DNA from: Engraulis encrasicolus
Taxonomy: Eukaryota; Chordata; Actinopteri; Clupeiformes; Engraulidae
Reading direction: 5' to 3'
Assembly (NCBI RefSeq): GCF_034702125.1
Contig: NC_085862.1
Span: forward strand, 14,904,896 to 14,968,895
Length of the DNA stretch: 64,000 nt
The translations under genes and the position numbers were made by a program. The notes beneath the pieces were generated by a model that made no database searches, had not been told where the DNA came from, and was given only the letters and a program-made list of their open reading frames with translations. Positions 22,601-34,600 of this stretch are shown in pieces (position 1 is the stretch's first letter; each line of letters starts with the position of its first letter).

Positions 22601-25600
22601 TGTCAGTGCAGAATTAAACTGGGCGCTGAATATAAATATTGGAGCCATTCTCCCTCCGTGTCTAGATACAGTCAGAGGCGCGCGCGCACGCTCTTATTTC
22701 TGTATTATATGAAAATATCCTAAAACGGTCACAACATCAGAGGACCTTCGTGGTGGAGGATACTTGCGGCGGGGGCCGAGACCGAGTTGTTACGGGACAC
22801 TCTTAATATTATTGAAGGGACAGACCATGCTCGATACTTTACCCGGTCTAAATGTAGCCCTCGAAAAGTTATGCCGCATAGGCCTATTGTGCAGATTGAT
22901 GCCAAGAGCACGTGAAACTAGGCACATTGGAGACTAGAGCCTATAATTTAGACATAGCCTATTCATTTGATTGTGCTACGTAAACTTAAAAGTGTCAGTA
23001 CAGAATCAAGCGGGACGCTGAAATATTGGAGCCAGTAACTTCGTGTCCGGTGGACAGCCTATTGTGCAGACGTGTGCGCACGCACAACTAATTTCTCTCC
23101 CATTGCTAATCAAGCCTCCGATCTCCAAAAAGACACGGGCACTCAGGATAACCGTTTACACGAGCTGTTTAAATAATGTGATGCACGTTCTTCATGACAT
23201 GGCATGGTTTGGCCACCCTAAATTCAACATGACTGCATTCGCACATATCGTATAAACATCCATGATGGAATTGTCACTCTTGATGTGCAAGTATTGGATA
23301 TGAAAAAAGATCCTAAAACGGTCACAACACCAGAGGACCCGTGGTGGTGTGGTGGATATTTGCCGCGGGGACCGAGGCCGAGTTGTTACGGTAGGCTACA
23401 GTCATATTATAGAAGGGACAGTCAGGCGACACAGCGCGACTCACATAGGGTAGCTGTGGTACCGCAAAGCATTCCTGATGGCGGACATGAATGCAAATGC
23501 ATTCAAATACTCGGGCGGATATCCGGGCACTCACATCCAGCCGCCTACTTACATTGGGTTGCTACAGGGGCTGCTCTTCTTCTTCTTCTTCTTATGGGAT
23601 TTTAATGGCGGACTGGACGCCTACAGGCGTATTGCCGCCACCTACGGGATAATAGAGCTCACTACAGTATATCGGCCTCATATTCTGGCATAGAGGCCAG
23701 AGGATTTTAAAAACTTGAGAAGACTGGTGGTAACTTTACAGTCCTTCAGTTGTAACAGGACGGGGATAGAAACAGTGGCAACACCAAGATCGGAGAGATC
23801 ACTGAAAAGCACACGCCTAAATTGTCGATACTTTACACACAGTATTAAGACATGGGAAACTGTCTCAGGTACTCTACACACGTCACACAGCCCATCTTGA
23901 TGTTTATGAATCAAGTGTAAATTAGAATTCAGGGCACAATGCCCTAATCTGAGACGTGTTAACACTACCTGCTGAGACCTAACTCCAGATACTGTACAGT
24001 GGGTACTTATAGACGGCTGAATTGCATACAAATGTCTCCCCTTTACTTCTCTGTCCCACTGGAGCTGCCATGACTGGAACACTTTTTCCATCAGTCTACT
24101 CCTTAATTCGGTTCGGCCAGGCCTGACTAGCAAGGAAACCTCATTGCTCTCTAGGCTTTCTTTGGCGCAGTGGTCAACAAGCTCGTTTCCCTCGACCCCC
24201 ATGTGAGCTGGAACCCACAGGAATGAAATGTAGCAGCCTCTCTTGTACAGGTCATACAGCAGAAGGAGAATATCAGAGATTAAATCAGGACGAGCATTAG
24301 AGGAGAGAACTTTAAGGCAGTGAAGAACTGATAGGGAGTCAGAGCAGATTAATACATTTTTAGATTGGTCCTCTGCTACCCATTGCAGGGCTTTTAAAAT
24401 GCCCATAGCCTCTGCAGTAAATACAGACATATCATCACTTATTCTGAATCCTTTTTTATAATTAATCAATGGGATACAGAAAGCGCAACTAGCTCTACCA
24501 GAACCCGGGTCTTTGGATCCATCAGTGAAAATGTGTAGATAGGAGTTCCAGTTAAGCTGGATGTACTCCACAACAGAATCACTAGAGAATTCTACCTCTT
24601 CGTCATGTTTGAACTCATGCAACCCAAGATCGACTTGTACAGAGGGGAGGAGCCAGGAAGGGACTGGTCCCCAATGAGAGCTCTGGACTGGGTCCAAGTC
24701 AACTAAATTAAAGTCCTTGGCATGCTCCATACACTGTTTTACGAACGGCTGATTATGTGCCTGCTGAGGGCCAAACTCATAGCAGTCCATAAGGATATGA
24801 CTAGTAGGGCATATAGACGCTTTTGAAGTTGAGTCCTTCTTAATTTTAAAGGCTTCTCTCCCGTTTCGACCAGTAGGGCAGGGATTGATGTGGAGGAGAA
24901 CGCACCACAGCAGACCCTAAGGGCCTTTGACTGTATGATATCAAGCTTTTTTAAACAGGAAGTTGCAGCTGCACCATACGCCTGACACCCATAATCAAAG
25001 ATGGACCTGATCATAGCTTGATATATGGTTAACAAGGTGCCCTTATCCGCCCCCCAAGAGAACCCAGTCAAACATCTCAAGACATTTATCACCTTGCCAG
25101 TTTTAGCAATTATACTAGAAATATGTTTGTTCCAATTAAGCTTGCTATCGAACCACATACCTAGGTATTTGAAACATTCGACCTTCTCTATGGGGGACCC
25201 ATAAAGAGACAAAGATACATCACATTTCCTTCTGCGACTAAACACCACAAATTTAGATTTGGCCACAGATATCTTAAATCCCCATTTCCTAGACCAATTT
25301 TCTACAATTTTCAGTTCATGATTTAATTTATTCGAAATAAAAGGGATATTCCTGCCCTTGACCCATAGGGCCCCATCATCTGCGTACAGGGATCTCCCAG
25401 TCCCAGGGGATAGCTCTAAAAATATATCATTGATCATGACGTTAAAGAGAATTGGGCTAATTACACTGCCTTGCGGAGTGCCGTTCTCTATGTATGCTTC
25501 ATCTGAGAAGGCTTGCCCTACTTTAACTTGAATAGTGCGACCTTCCAAGAAATTCCTTATCCATTCAAGAATACGTCCGCTAACACCATGGCTTGAGAGT

Positions 25601-28600
25601 TTTAGGAGGAGGCCATCTCTCCACATCATATCATAGGCCTTCTCAATATCTAAAAATACAGCAACAAGGGACTCCTTATTAGCAAACGCTCTCCTGATTT
25701 CATAGTCAAGGGCAACTACATTGTCCATGGTACTCCTTCCCTTCCTGAACCCGCTCTGGTAGTCTACCAGTGCTCCTTTAGATTCTAAAAAATGGACCAA
25801 TCTGTCCGTCACCATTCGTTCCATTAGCTTACATATCACAGAGGTAAGGGCTATGGGCCTATATGAGGAAGGGGAGCTAGGATCCTTCCCGGGTTTCAAC
25901 ACCGGAACAACAACCGCATGTTTCCATGCCTTTGGCAGCTGGCCTTGCCTCCAGCTTTCATTCATTAAACTAAGCATTTCATCCAGGAGGACGTCAGACA
26001 CATGATGAAACATTTCATAATGGAGGTTGTCCATTCCAGGGGCTGACTTCCTGCCTGCATCTATGGCCTGCTTTAATTCATCAATAGAAAAGAAAAGATT
26101 AACAACATCACATGCTGGATCTAGGGGGGACATAGACCGACTCACAAACTGCTCCCTCAGGTCCCTGCTTTCCTCATCCAAATTGTCTGAACTGTGCACC
26201 TTCCTATACGTATCCACTAAAAGATTTGCCTTTTCTGCAGGAGTCACAGCTGTCCTATTCTCATCTACAAGCACAGGGACAGTCGCCTTCCTACTTACCC
26301 CATTCATCCTCCTTACAGTAGACCATAGTTGATACACTGGAGTGTCACCTGACAATGAAGCACAATACTCTCTCCAACTACTTTTCTTAGCAGATTTGAC
26401 TACTTTCCTGGCCAACGCTCTACAGAATTTATAACGCACAAGATTATCAACAGTGGGAAACCGCCTCAACACTCTAAAGGCTTTATTTCTACTCCTAATT
26501 GCCTCATCACATTCCTTATTCCACCAGGGAACCGCCTTCTTCTTTTGGCCTGTGCCTTTCCTGGGAATAGCTGCCGCCGCCGCTGCAGAAATTACACTAC
26601 AAAGACCACTATTCCACTCATCTACAGAGCTATCTTGAATGCCTGGTAAGAGATCATCACAGAAGGTTTCAAACTTTTCCCAATCTGCTTTCAAAAAATT
26701 AAATCGTCCTTCTATCCTATCCATCTCAGCCGGTAGCCTCAGCCCAAAAGTGCCTACAGTTGGGAAATGGTCGCTACCCAAGTTAAAAGGGTCAAGAACC
26801 TCCCATTGACTCTTACCTGCCAACTCGCCAGAGACTATCATTAAGTCCAAACATGAAGGGGTTAGGGAACCAAGTTGCACTCTTGTAGGATGCCCATCAT
26901 TAATACATACCAAGTTAAAATCATGCATAATCTCCTCAACAACTTCTCCATTGCCATCAGTCCTTCTGCTACCCCATAAAACATTATGTGCATTAAAATC
27001 TCCTGTCCAAATAACCGGGGGGCGTACCTGCCTCATAATATCCTCAAGCTCCACTGCACTCAAACGTAGACAGGGGTTATAAAAATTAAGCAGGGAAATC
27101 TTCCCAGTGGTGCTCCACATTTCTATCACTATTAGTTCTAGGTTCGACTCTATTGGCACCACCTTATACTCGACACCAGATTTAATAAATGTACAACAAC
27201 CCCCCCCTGCCCTGTCACTTCTATCTTTACGCACCGACATATACCCAGGTAAAACAAAATCCAAAGCGGGCTTTAGCCAAGTCTCCTGGACACAAATAAC
27301 ATGATAGCTTATTTCACTAGCAGTAACAAACCTTTTAAATTCCTGACCATTACCAATCAGACTGCGAGCATTCCACTGCAGGAGATTAAAGGCCATCTAC
27401 CCCCACACTACTCTGGGAACCCGTAACACGACCCTCTCGCTCTTTGAGGAAATTAAACAAGGACTCAGGAGATACATTTACTTGCAAATATTTACCTGCC
27501 GCCGCGGATACAAGCTTTATTACATCAGACCTATTTGCCACCTTGGAGAATTTCGAACCTGAAATCACATCAGAAATAAATGCCAGAAAATCCACCTTCT
27601 TAATAATGAAGCTGTCGCTCGGAGGGGAAATAGCTTGCGCTCTAGGTGCCAACACCTGCTGGGACTGGGAGTAACCAACATTTTTCACTCTTCTCAATGC
27701 TTCAGCATAAGACACATTTTCGTTTGTCCTCACTTTTTGGACTTCCAAAGCGCTCGCATATACCCGACAGCCCTTGTACCCAGCACTATGGTTTCCCCCG
27801 CAATTTGGGCAGCATAAGGCCGCATTGCAATCCTCATAATTGTGGTCTCCCCCACATTTGCCACACTTTCTTTTTTCTCTACACACTGCCGCAACATGCC
27901 CGTATCTATGACAATTGAAACACCGCAGAGGAGGTCTAATGTAAGGTTTCACTTGAAAGCTCAAATAACCAAGCCCAATGCGTCTAGGAATAGTCTCGGT
28001 GTCAAATGTCAACAGCACTGTTTGACTGGGTACTTTCTCATTGTCTTTAGTAATTTGGAAACGCTTCACTTCGCAAACCTTTGCCCCTTTAACGTTGGCC
28101 AGGATGTCTTCATCAGTAACCTCGGTAGGCACTCCATAAACTACTCCTTTAGCCCTTGAGCCTGTCCCTGGTACAAACACCTCCACATCACATTTGTTTA
28201 GAGAAGTTACTGCAAGAGCCCGATCCTGTTGTTTTTTAGAGTTGCACACTACTAGGATTCTGCCATTAGCCAGAGTTTTCGCATGTTGAAAATGTCCTAT
28301 TTCTTTCGCCAAACAGTCAACCAGTTGCAGTGAGTTCAAACCCTTAGTGTTACCTTTCAATTTCACAATTACAGCAATTTCTGTCTTCCTTGTTTTAGTT
28401 TGCTGAGACTCCCCATCACTCCCTGTGCTCGATTTACTATGTCTCTCTCTGCCACGCTTCACCTGCCTATTAGGACCCACAACAGTAAACTCTTCTCCTG
28501 CACTATCCATACTGTCTGAGAACCCCATACTGTCCTCCCCAGCCCAAGAACGCATCAGGCTACCACGAAATATCGTGGTTTAGCCTTGTTTGGTGTTACC

Positions 28601-31600
28601 ACTGTTCTGATCCCTGAGAACAACCAACGCACAAGCCAAAACGCTGCCACCGTCTCAACCTGCCCGCTACCAAACCTCTACCCCCTCAGGGGCTGCTCAC
28701 TCACGGAACTTCCTGTTAGCCACAATTGGCTAACCCTAACCACGGGACAGTGCAAAATGAATGGGTGTCAATGGAGTTTTTTACCATTATCATTTTTGTG
28801 ATTTTTTATAATTTTTTGTCCTGAAATATTAATATTAAGTTCGAAGCTAGAAATAATAAAACCCCATTTGAGTAGCGTTTCGATTATTTTGCGCCACTAG
28901 ATTATTATATACTGGGTCACAAAGCTCAATTTTTATGGGGCCAAACCCATAAACATTAGCGCGATGCTAGCGAGTACAGGTTGAAATCTTCTAACCTGCT
29001 GTAAAACTACACACCTGTGCGATTTGTCAATACAGCCTATTGTTAAACAACAGTCATAGTGCTTACCAGGAATGTTTTGTTGATGATATTTGTGACTGGA
29101 AATCGCAGTAGCAATGTATTTAGCATGGGTCCCCCTTTCCATTCCATACATTTTCCCACATGAAGGACTGGCCCACGCTCGTTACTGCATTATGCATGCA
29201 AAGCTAACTGGCTACAATGGGAACCAATGAGACTGAGCCTTCTCCCTGTTAGAGGTTCTCTGGTGCAGTGTCCATCATTTAAGCACTGCATTTTTCCGCC
29301 ATTGTTAGGGGATCATCCTGGCACTTTCAGTGCACTGGCTCAACTGAAATTTTCAATGATTTGAGACACAGCGGCTGTTCTGGCCTCACAGGTCATCTGC
29401 TAGCCAGGCAGGTAAACAAACCCCATAAAAGACGCTGGACACCGAAGGTTGCGTGTTCATCATTTATGGAAGGTTGTTAAACTGAAACATATACAAGTAT
29501 AACATCAGGCACTGTATCCTCTCGTGTACGTATTAACATTGAAATGACTGTAGTAACAATGAAACAAATTACGAGTTGACTTGGCAACAGTAACTACCGG
29601 TAAGCTAAGGCTAACAGGGAGAAGGGTAAATACAATAGTCTAAGGGTGAATTCATGAGTGGGACGATGATGAGTAAGATGGCGATTATGATAATAAGTTA
29701 AGTTGGGGGAAAGAATCAAATGAAATAAGATATTACAGTAACTCACAGAGATTGCCTTGAAACTGCGTGCGGGAGGTTTCCACGTAGCTGAGTTGTAACT
29801 GTCAAACCATACTGAACATTCTAACATTCTGAGCCTCGGGATGTAAACATTTGTCAAAGTAAGAGTCTTTTCAAGTATTTAGAAGATTATAGTTGGCGTA
29901 GCCAGAACACTCCCCGTTTGGTATCTTTAGAGATGCCATATTATCACAACAACAATGTCTAATACTTAATCGCTCTCCCCGCCATTCTCTGATGGGAGTG
30001 GCGAGATCGTGGAGCTCCATGGAGCTGGGCCTGGGTGCAGGGCTGTTGGGTGCCTATAACTGTCACACTCAGTACATTTGATTACTGCCTCACAATTGCG
30101 AGCTACATGCTTGTTTGATGCACAGCATTTAAAACATATGTTCTTCTCCTGTAAAATCCTCTTTCGGTCATCAATTGACATTTCTCTGAAACCCCGGCAT
30201 ACTTGCAGGGAATGTGGCTTTAGATGTAGGGGGCATTGTCTCTCTGGATCTTCGTTTGCAGTGTTGGAGTGTGAGTGGGCAATGTCGGTTCTATACACAG
30301 AGACTGATCTTGCATTGCTACTGTGACCTTCACTGACCTTATCTTTCCTGCTTGCTGTGGTAGGGGTGAGAAGGCTAAAGCTTGGGTCGTTACGTGCCTT
30401 TGCTTGCCTGCGTACAAACTCTAAAAAGAAATCAAAAGGGGGGTAATAAACCCTATATTTCTCTTTGTATTGCGAACCTTCCGTGACCCACCTCTCCTGA
30501 AGTGCGTATGGCAGTTTCTCCACTATTGGATTTATCCCCCTTGCTGTGTCGAGGTAGGATAGGCCAGGTAGGTAGCCTTCGTGCTTTGCAGAGTCGATCT
30601 CCAACAGCAAATCATACAGCTCTCTAAGCCTATGGTACTCTTTGTGTGATATTTTAGGGAACTGTTCAAGTTTCGTGAAGAGAGCTCCCTCTATAGCTTC
30701 GGGCGCACCATACATTTCCTCTAACCTCTCCCATACGAGCCACAATCCTGCTGCCTGATCTCTCACATTTACAGATCTAATGCGGCGTGCGTGTGTTGCA
30801 GATTCTGGGCCTAACCACCGTATTAACAAATCTAGCTCTTCTCCTGCTCTAAGATCTAGGTTCTCGATCGTGTTCATGAATGAGCTTTTCCAGGATAAGT
30901 AATTTTCAGGCTTGTCATCGAACCTGGTCAGTCCTGATGACAGTAGTTGACTTCGTACTAGGTACCTTGCTAAGTCAGATGTGGGTGTGTCACTGGGGTG
31001 ATGTGCTGCTCTGGGTCTGGGAGGACTGTAGTTGTGGTGCGTGGGCATGTGGGCAGGTAAGCTTGGGCTGGAAGAGCTGTGTTCTTTGTACTTTGGCGCG
31101 TGGGCAGGTGAAGCTGGTCTAACAGGGCTGGGCTCAGGATGTCTGGATGCGTTGGCAGGTGAGCTTGCTCTGGGAGGGCTGTAGTTGGTGTGCTTGGGTG
31201 CGTGGGTAGTGCCTGGTCTGCGACGGCTGTTGTCGGTCTGCTTGGGTGCGTAGATGGGTGATCCGGGTCTGGGATGGCTGTTGTCGGTCTGCTTGGGTGC
31301 GTCGTCCGGCGATCTGGGTCTGGGATGGCTGTTGTCGGTCTGTTTGGGCGCGTAGATGGGTGATCCGGGTCTGGGATCGCTGTAGGCAGTGTGCTGGGGT
31401 GTGTGGTCGGGTGATCTGGGTCTGGGATGGCTGTAGACGGGGTGCTGGGGTGCGTAGTCAGGTGATCTGGGTCTTAGATGGCTGTAGCCGGTGTGCTGGG
31501 GTGCCTGGTTAGGTGATCCGGGTCTGGGACGGCTGTAGTCGGTGTGCTGGGGTGCGTCGTCCGGCGATATGGGTCTGGGATGACTGTAGTCGGTGTGCTG

Positions 31601-34600
31601 GGGTGCCTGGTTAGGTGATCCGGGTCTGGGATGACTGTAGCCGGTGTGCTGGGGTACGATGTCAGGTGATCTGGGTCTGGGCCAGGTGTGCTGGGGTGCG
31701 TGGTCAGGTGATCTGGGTCTGGGATGCCTGCAGCCGGTGTGCAGGGGTGCGTAGCTGGCTGATTCGGGTCTAGGATGGCTGTAGACGGTGTGCTGGGGTG
31801 CGTCGTCAGGTGATCTGGGTCTGGGATGGCTGTTGCCAGTGCGCTGAGGTGCATAGGCAGGTAAGCCTGGAGGAGGACTGTAGTTGCTCTCCCTGGATGT
31901 GTGAGCAGGTAAGCCTGATGATCTGAGTGGGGTGCTGTCACTGTCACCATGTCTAGATTTGTGGGTAAACAAGCCTGACTGGTTACTCAGAGTCTCAAAA
32001 TGAGATATATCCACACACACTTCACCTGCCACAAGGTGGTGATTCAGCTCAGCACTTTGATGCAAGTCTGGTTGGATTGATCGTGAGCTGCCACTGTGGT
32101 GGCTGTGTCTTTCTACATAGTCCTTGGTGCGTTGTTCTGAACTTTGTGCAGGTAGTGTCTCTGGTCTGTACTCCTTTTCAAAGTCTACAGCTGCAGCCTC
32201 CATTACAGCTGCTTCAGCCATGGCAGCCTCTGCCTCTCTGTCCCTCTCTAAGGCGATGAGTGTTGCATCTAGTCGGGCCTTTTCCATTTTTAATTCAATT
32301 TCTTGTCGTGAGTAGGCAGCTCTTGCCTGCGCGGCTTGGGCTTTAGCGCGTGCAGTAGCTGCTGCCAATGCTAATGAAGCTGTACTTGTATGAGGGTCCG
32401 CTGATCTCACGGATGCGTTTGTCCTGTCCATGGCTATGGATGTGTTTTACCTTCCTTGTAGACGTGACGTTGCTGTTGTTGCACTGAGTCGGGCTTCCAC
32501 CGGTACGACAATGCAGTCGGGTCATCTGCAGCTTCACCGGTCTTCTCTTTTAACTGTTCTGGCCTCACAGGTCATCTGCTAGCCAGGCAGGTAAACAAAC
32601 CCCATAAAAGACGCTGGACACCGAAGGTTGCGTGTTCATCATTTATGGAAGGTTGTTAAACTGAAACATATACAAGTATAACATCAGGTACTGTATCCTC
32701 TCGTGTACGTATTAACATTGAAATGACTGTAGTAACAATGAAACAAATTACGAGTTGACTTGGCAACAGTAACTACCGGTAAGCTAAGGCTAACAGGGAG
32801 AAGGGTAAATACAATAGTCTAAGGGTGAATTCATGAGTGGGACGATGACGAGTAAGATGGCGATTATGATAATAAGTTAAGTTGGGGGAAAGAATCAAAT
32901 GAAATAAGATATTACAGTAACTCACAGAGATTGCCTTGAAACTGCGTGCGGGAGGTTTCCACGTAGCTGAGTTGTAACTGTCAAACCATACTGAACATTC
33001 TAACATTCTGAGCCTCGGGATGTAAACATTTGTCAAAGTAAGAGTCTTTTCAAGTATTTAGAAGATTATAGTTGGCGTAGCCAGAACAGCGGCTGTGTCT
33101 CAAATGGCGCACTTGTGCACTTTGGGCACTGTTTTTCAGTGCCTAGGGCGCTCACGCTGAAACTCATATTTTGGCGAGCTAATGCCATGCTCAGCCGTCA
33201 CTTCCAGTGAGGGCACAGTGCATAGTGCTCACATTTTTCCACCACACTATGCACTAAAGACCTCAGTGCACTGTGTGCACTATGGACTGACTGTCAGTGT
33301 GCACTGACAAAAGTGCGTCATTTGAGACGTAGCCAGCCTCTCACAGCAGAAGCTAAATTTCCCCTAACTCTGTAATTCTGACTAGTGCTCGGATTTCGGA
33401 ATGCAGGGGACCTTTGGAGGCGAGGTATGAGGCAAAAGTTAGGGCTCATCATCGCGTTTTAACACAACGTAAGCCATTTCACACCGGATTACCCCTTTAA
33501 AGCGTGGAATTAGTGCTAAAAACATATTGTGCAATTCTGTATGATCTTTGGCAGGTGTCTGTCTTCACAACATTTCTGGTGCTTCTAGGTAAGGCCTTTA
33601 ACCCACAGTGGCTCATTAACAATGCTGTGTCCAACATCATCTGCGTGCTGGTGTTTGGGGACCGTTTTGTGTACACCGACGAAGACTTCCAGGCCCTCCT
33701 GAAGAACACCAATTTAGCCGTTAGCCTGGAGGCAGACATTTGGACCCAGGTCACATGCGTACACTCAATATAGGTCTACTTATTAAAGTGCCCGATGAAA
33801 CCAGACACTTCAAATGTCAGATGTATTTTACTTTTCTGTTTTATCTCTTTAGCTCTACAACATGTTCCCATGGATATTCCGCAGAATACCTGGTCCCCAC
33901 AGGAAAATATTCATCACCTGGGATAAAGTGATTACCTTTGTAAGGGACAAAGTTGAAGACCATCGTGCAGACTATGATCCCTCAAACCCCAGAGACTATA
34001 TTGACTGCTTCCTTGCAGAGATCGAAAAGGTAGGGTTAAGTGTTGAGGAATACTTGGAGCCTTTATTATTACGTTTTTACTTAAGACATACGGTAAACGC
34101 TGACATAACGTGGTTGTGTTATTGCCTGATGAAGAACTCTGTGTCGAAACGTTGCGCTCTTGCTATAACATTTTCAAGTAAGACAAGCAGTGTTTGCAGA
34201 CTTTATTCCTTTTTACCTGCATTATTTCAACTTGCCATGAAAAAAATACAATAGTGCACATATTGTTATTGCCAATATGTAATAACAAAGACATTTTAAT
34301 GTTACTTTCAATTATGTCTATTTTTCATAACATTTCAAACAATTTATTGTCAAGTTGGCATGATGACAAAGACCATTTCTGGTAACGTGACTTTAGATTA
34401 ATGTTAACTTGTGATAATGAATACGGCCCAAACAATGTCAACTTGTTAGGACCCATAACCAATTGTCAATTAACCCATTGATGCCTGATGTGGCGTTGCG
34501 CAACATTGGCCTTGGTGCCTGGAGCTGCATTACGCAACATTTAGGTTTATGAGATTTGAGACAACTTTATTAAAAATCTCTGTTTGTTTGAGATGAATGA

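Larger units (their letters stand above)
23577..28686 (-). mobile_element. I-clade (Nimb-like) LINE, nearly full length
   Basis: Flanked by the 12-bp duplication CAGGGGCTGCTC at 23565-23576 and 28687-28698. On the - strand it carries a Gag-like ORF1 and an ORF2 with endonuclease, reverse transcriptase and RNase H. It ends at the low-coordinate side in an (AAG)n tail. RNase H after RT points to the I superfamily. One frameshift near 24800 breaks ORF2, so this copy is probably inactive. It lies antisense in intron 3 of P450 unit 3. Confidence 0.88.
29376..33088 (-). mobile_element. Gag-only LTR retrotransposon (BEL/Pao-like), young
   Basis: LTRs at 29376-29909 and 32555-33088 are exactly 534 bp each and differ at two positions that I can see. 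They start TGTTCTGGC and end GCCAGAACA. The 5-bp duplication GCGGC flanks the element (29371-29375 and 33089-33093). On the - strand the 3' LTR is preceded by a purine tract AAACGGGGAG. The 2645-bp interior encodes only one Gag-like protein, so the element depends on another for polymerase functions. It lies antisense in intron 3 of P450 unit 3. Confidence 0.9.

Noticed and set aside
31246..31950. Open frames of Trp/Arg-rich or Pro/Asp-rich sequence
   Set aside because: They are other-frame readings of the 51-bp repeat array of the Gag-like gene on the - strand.
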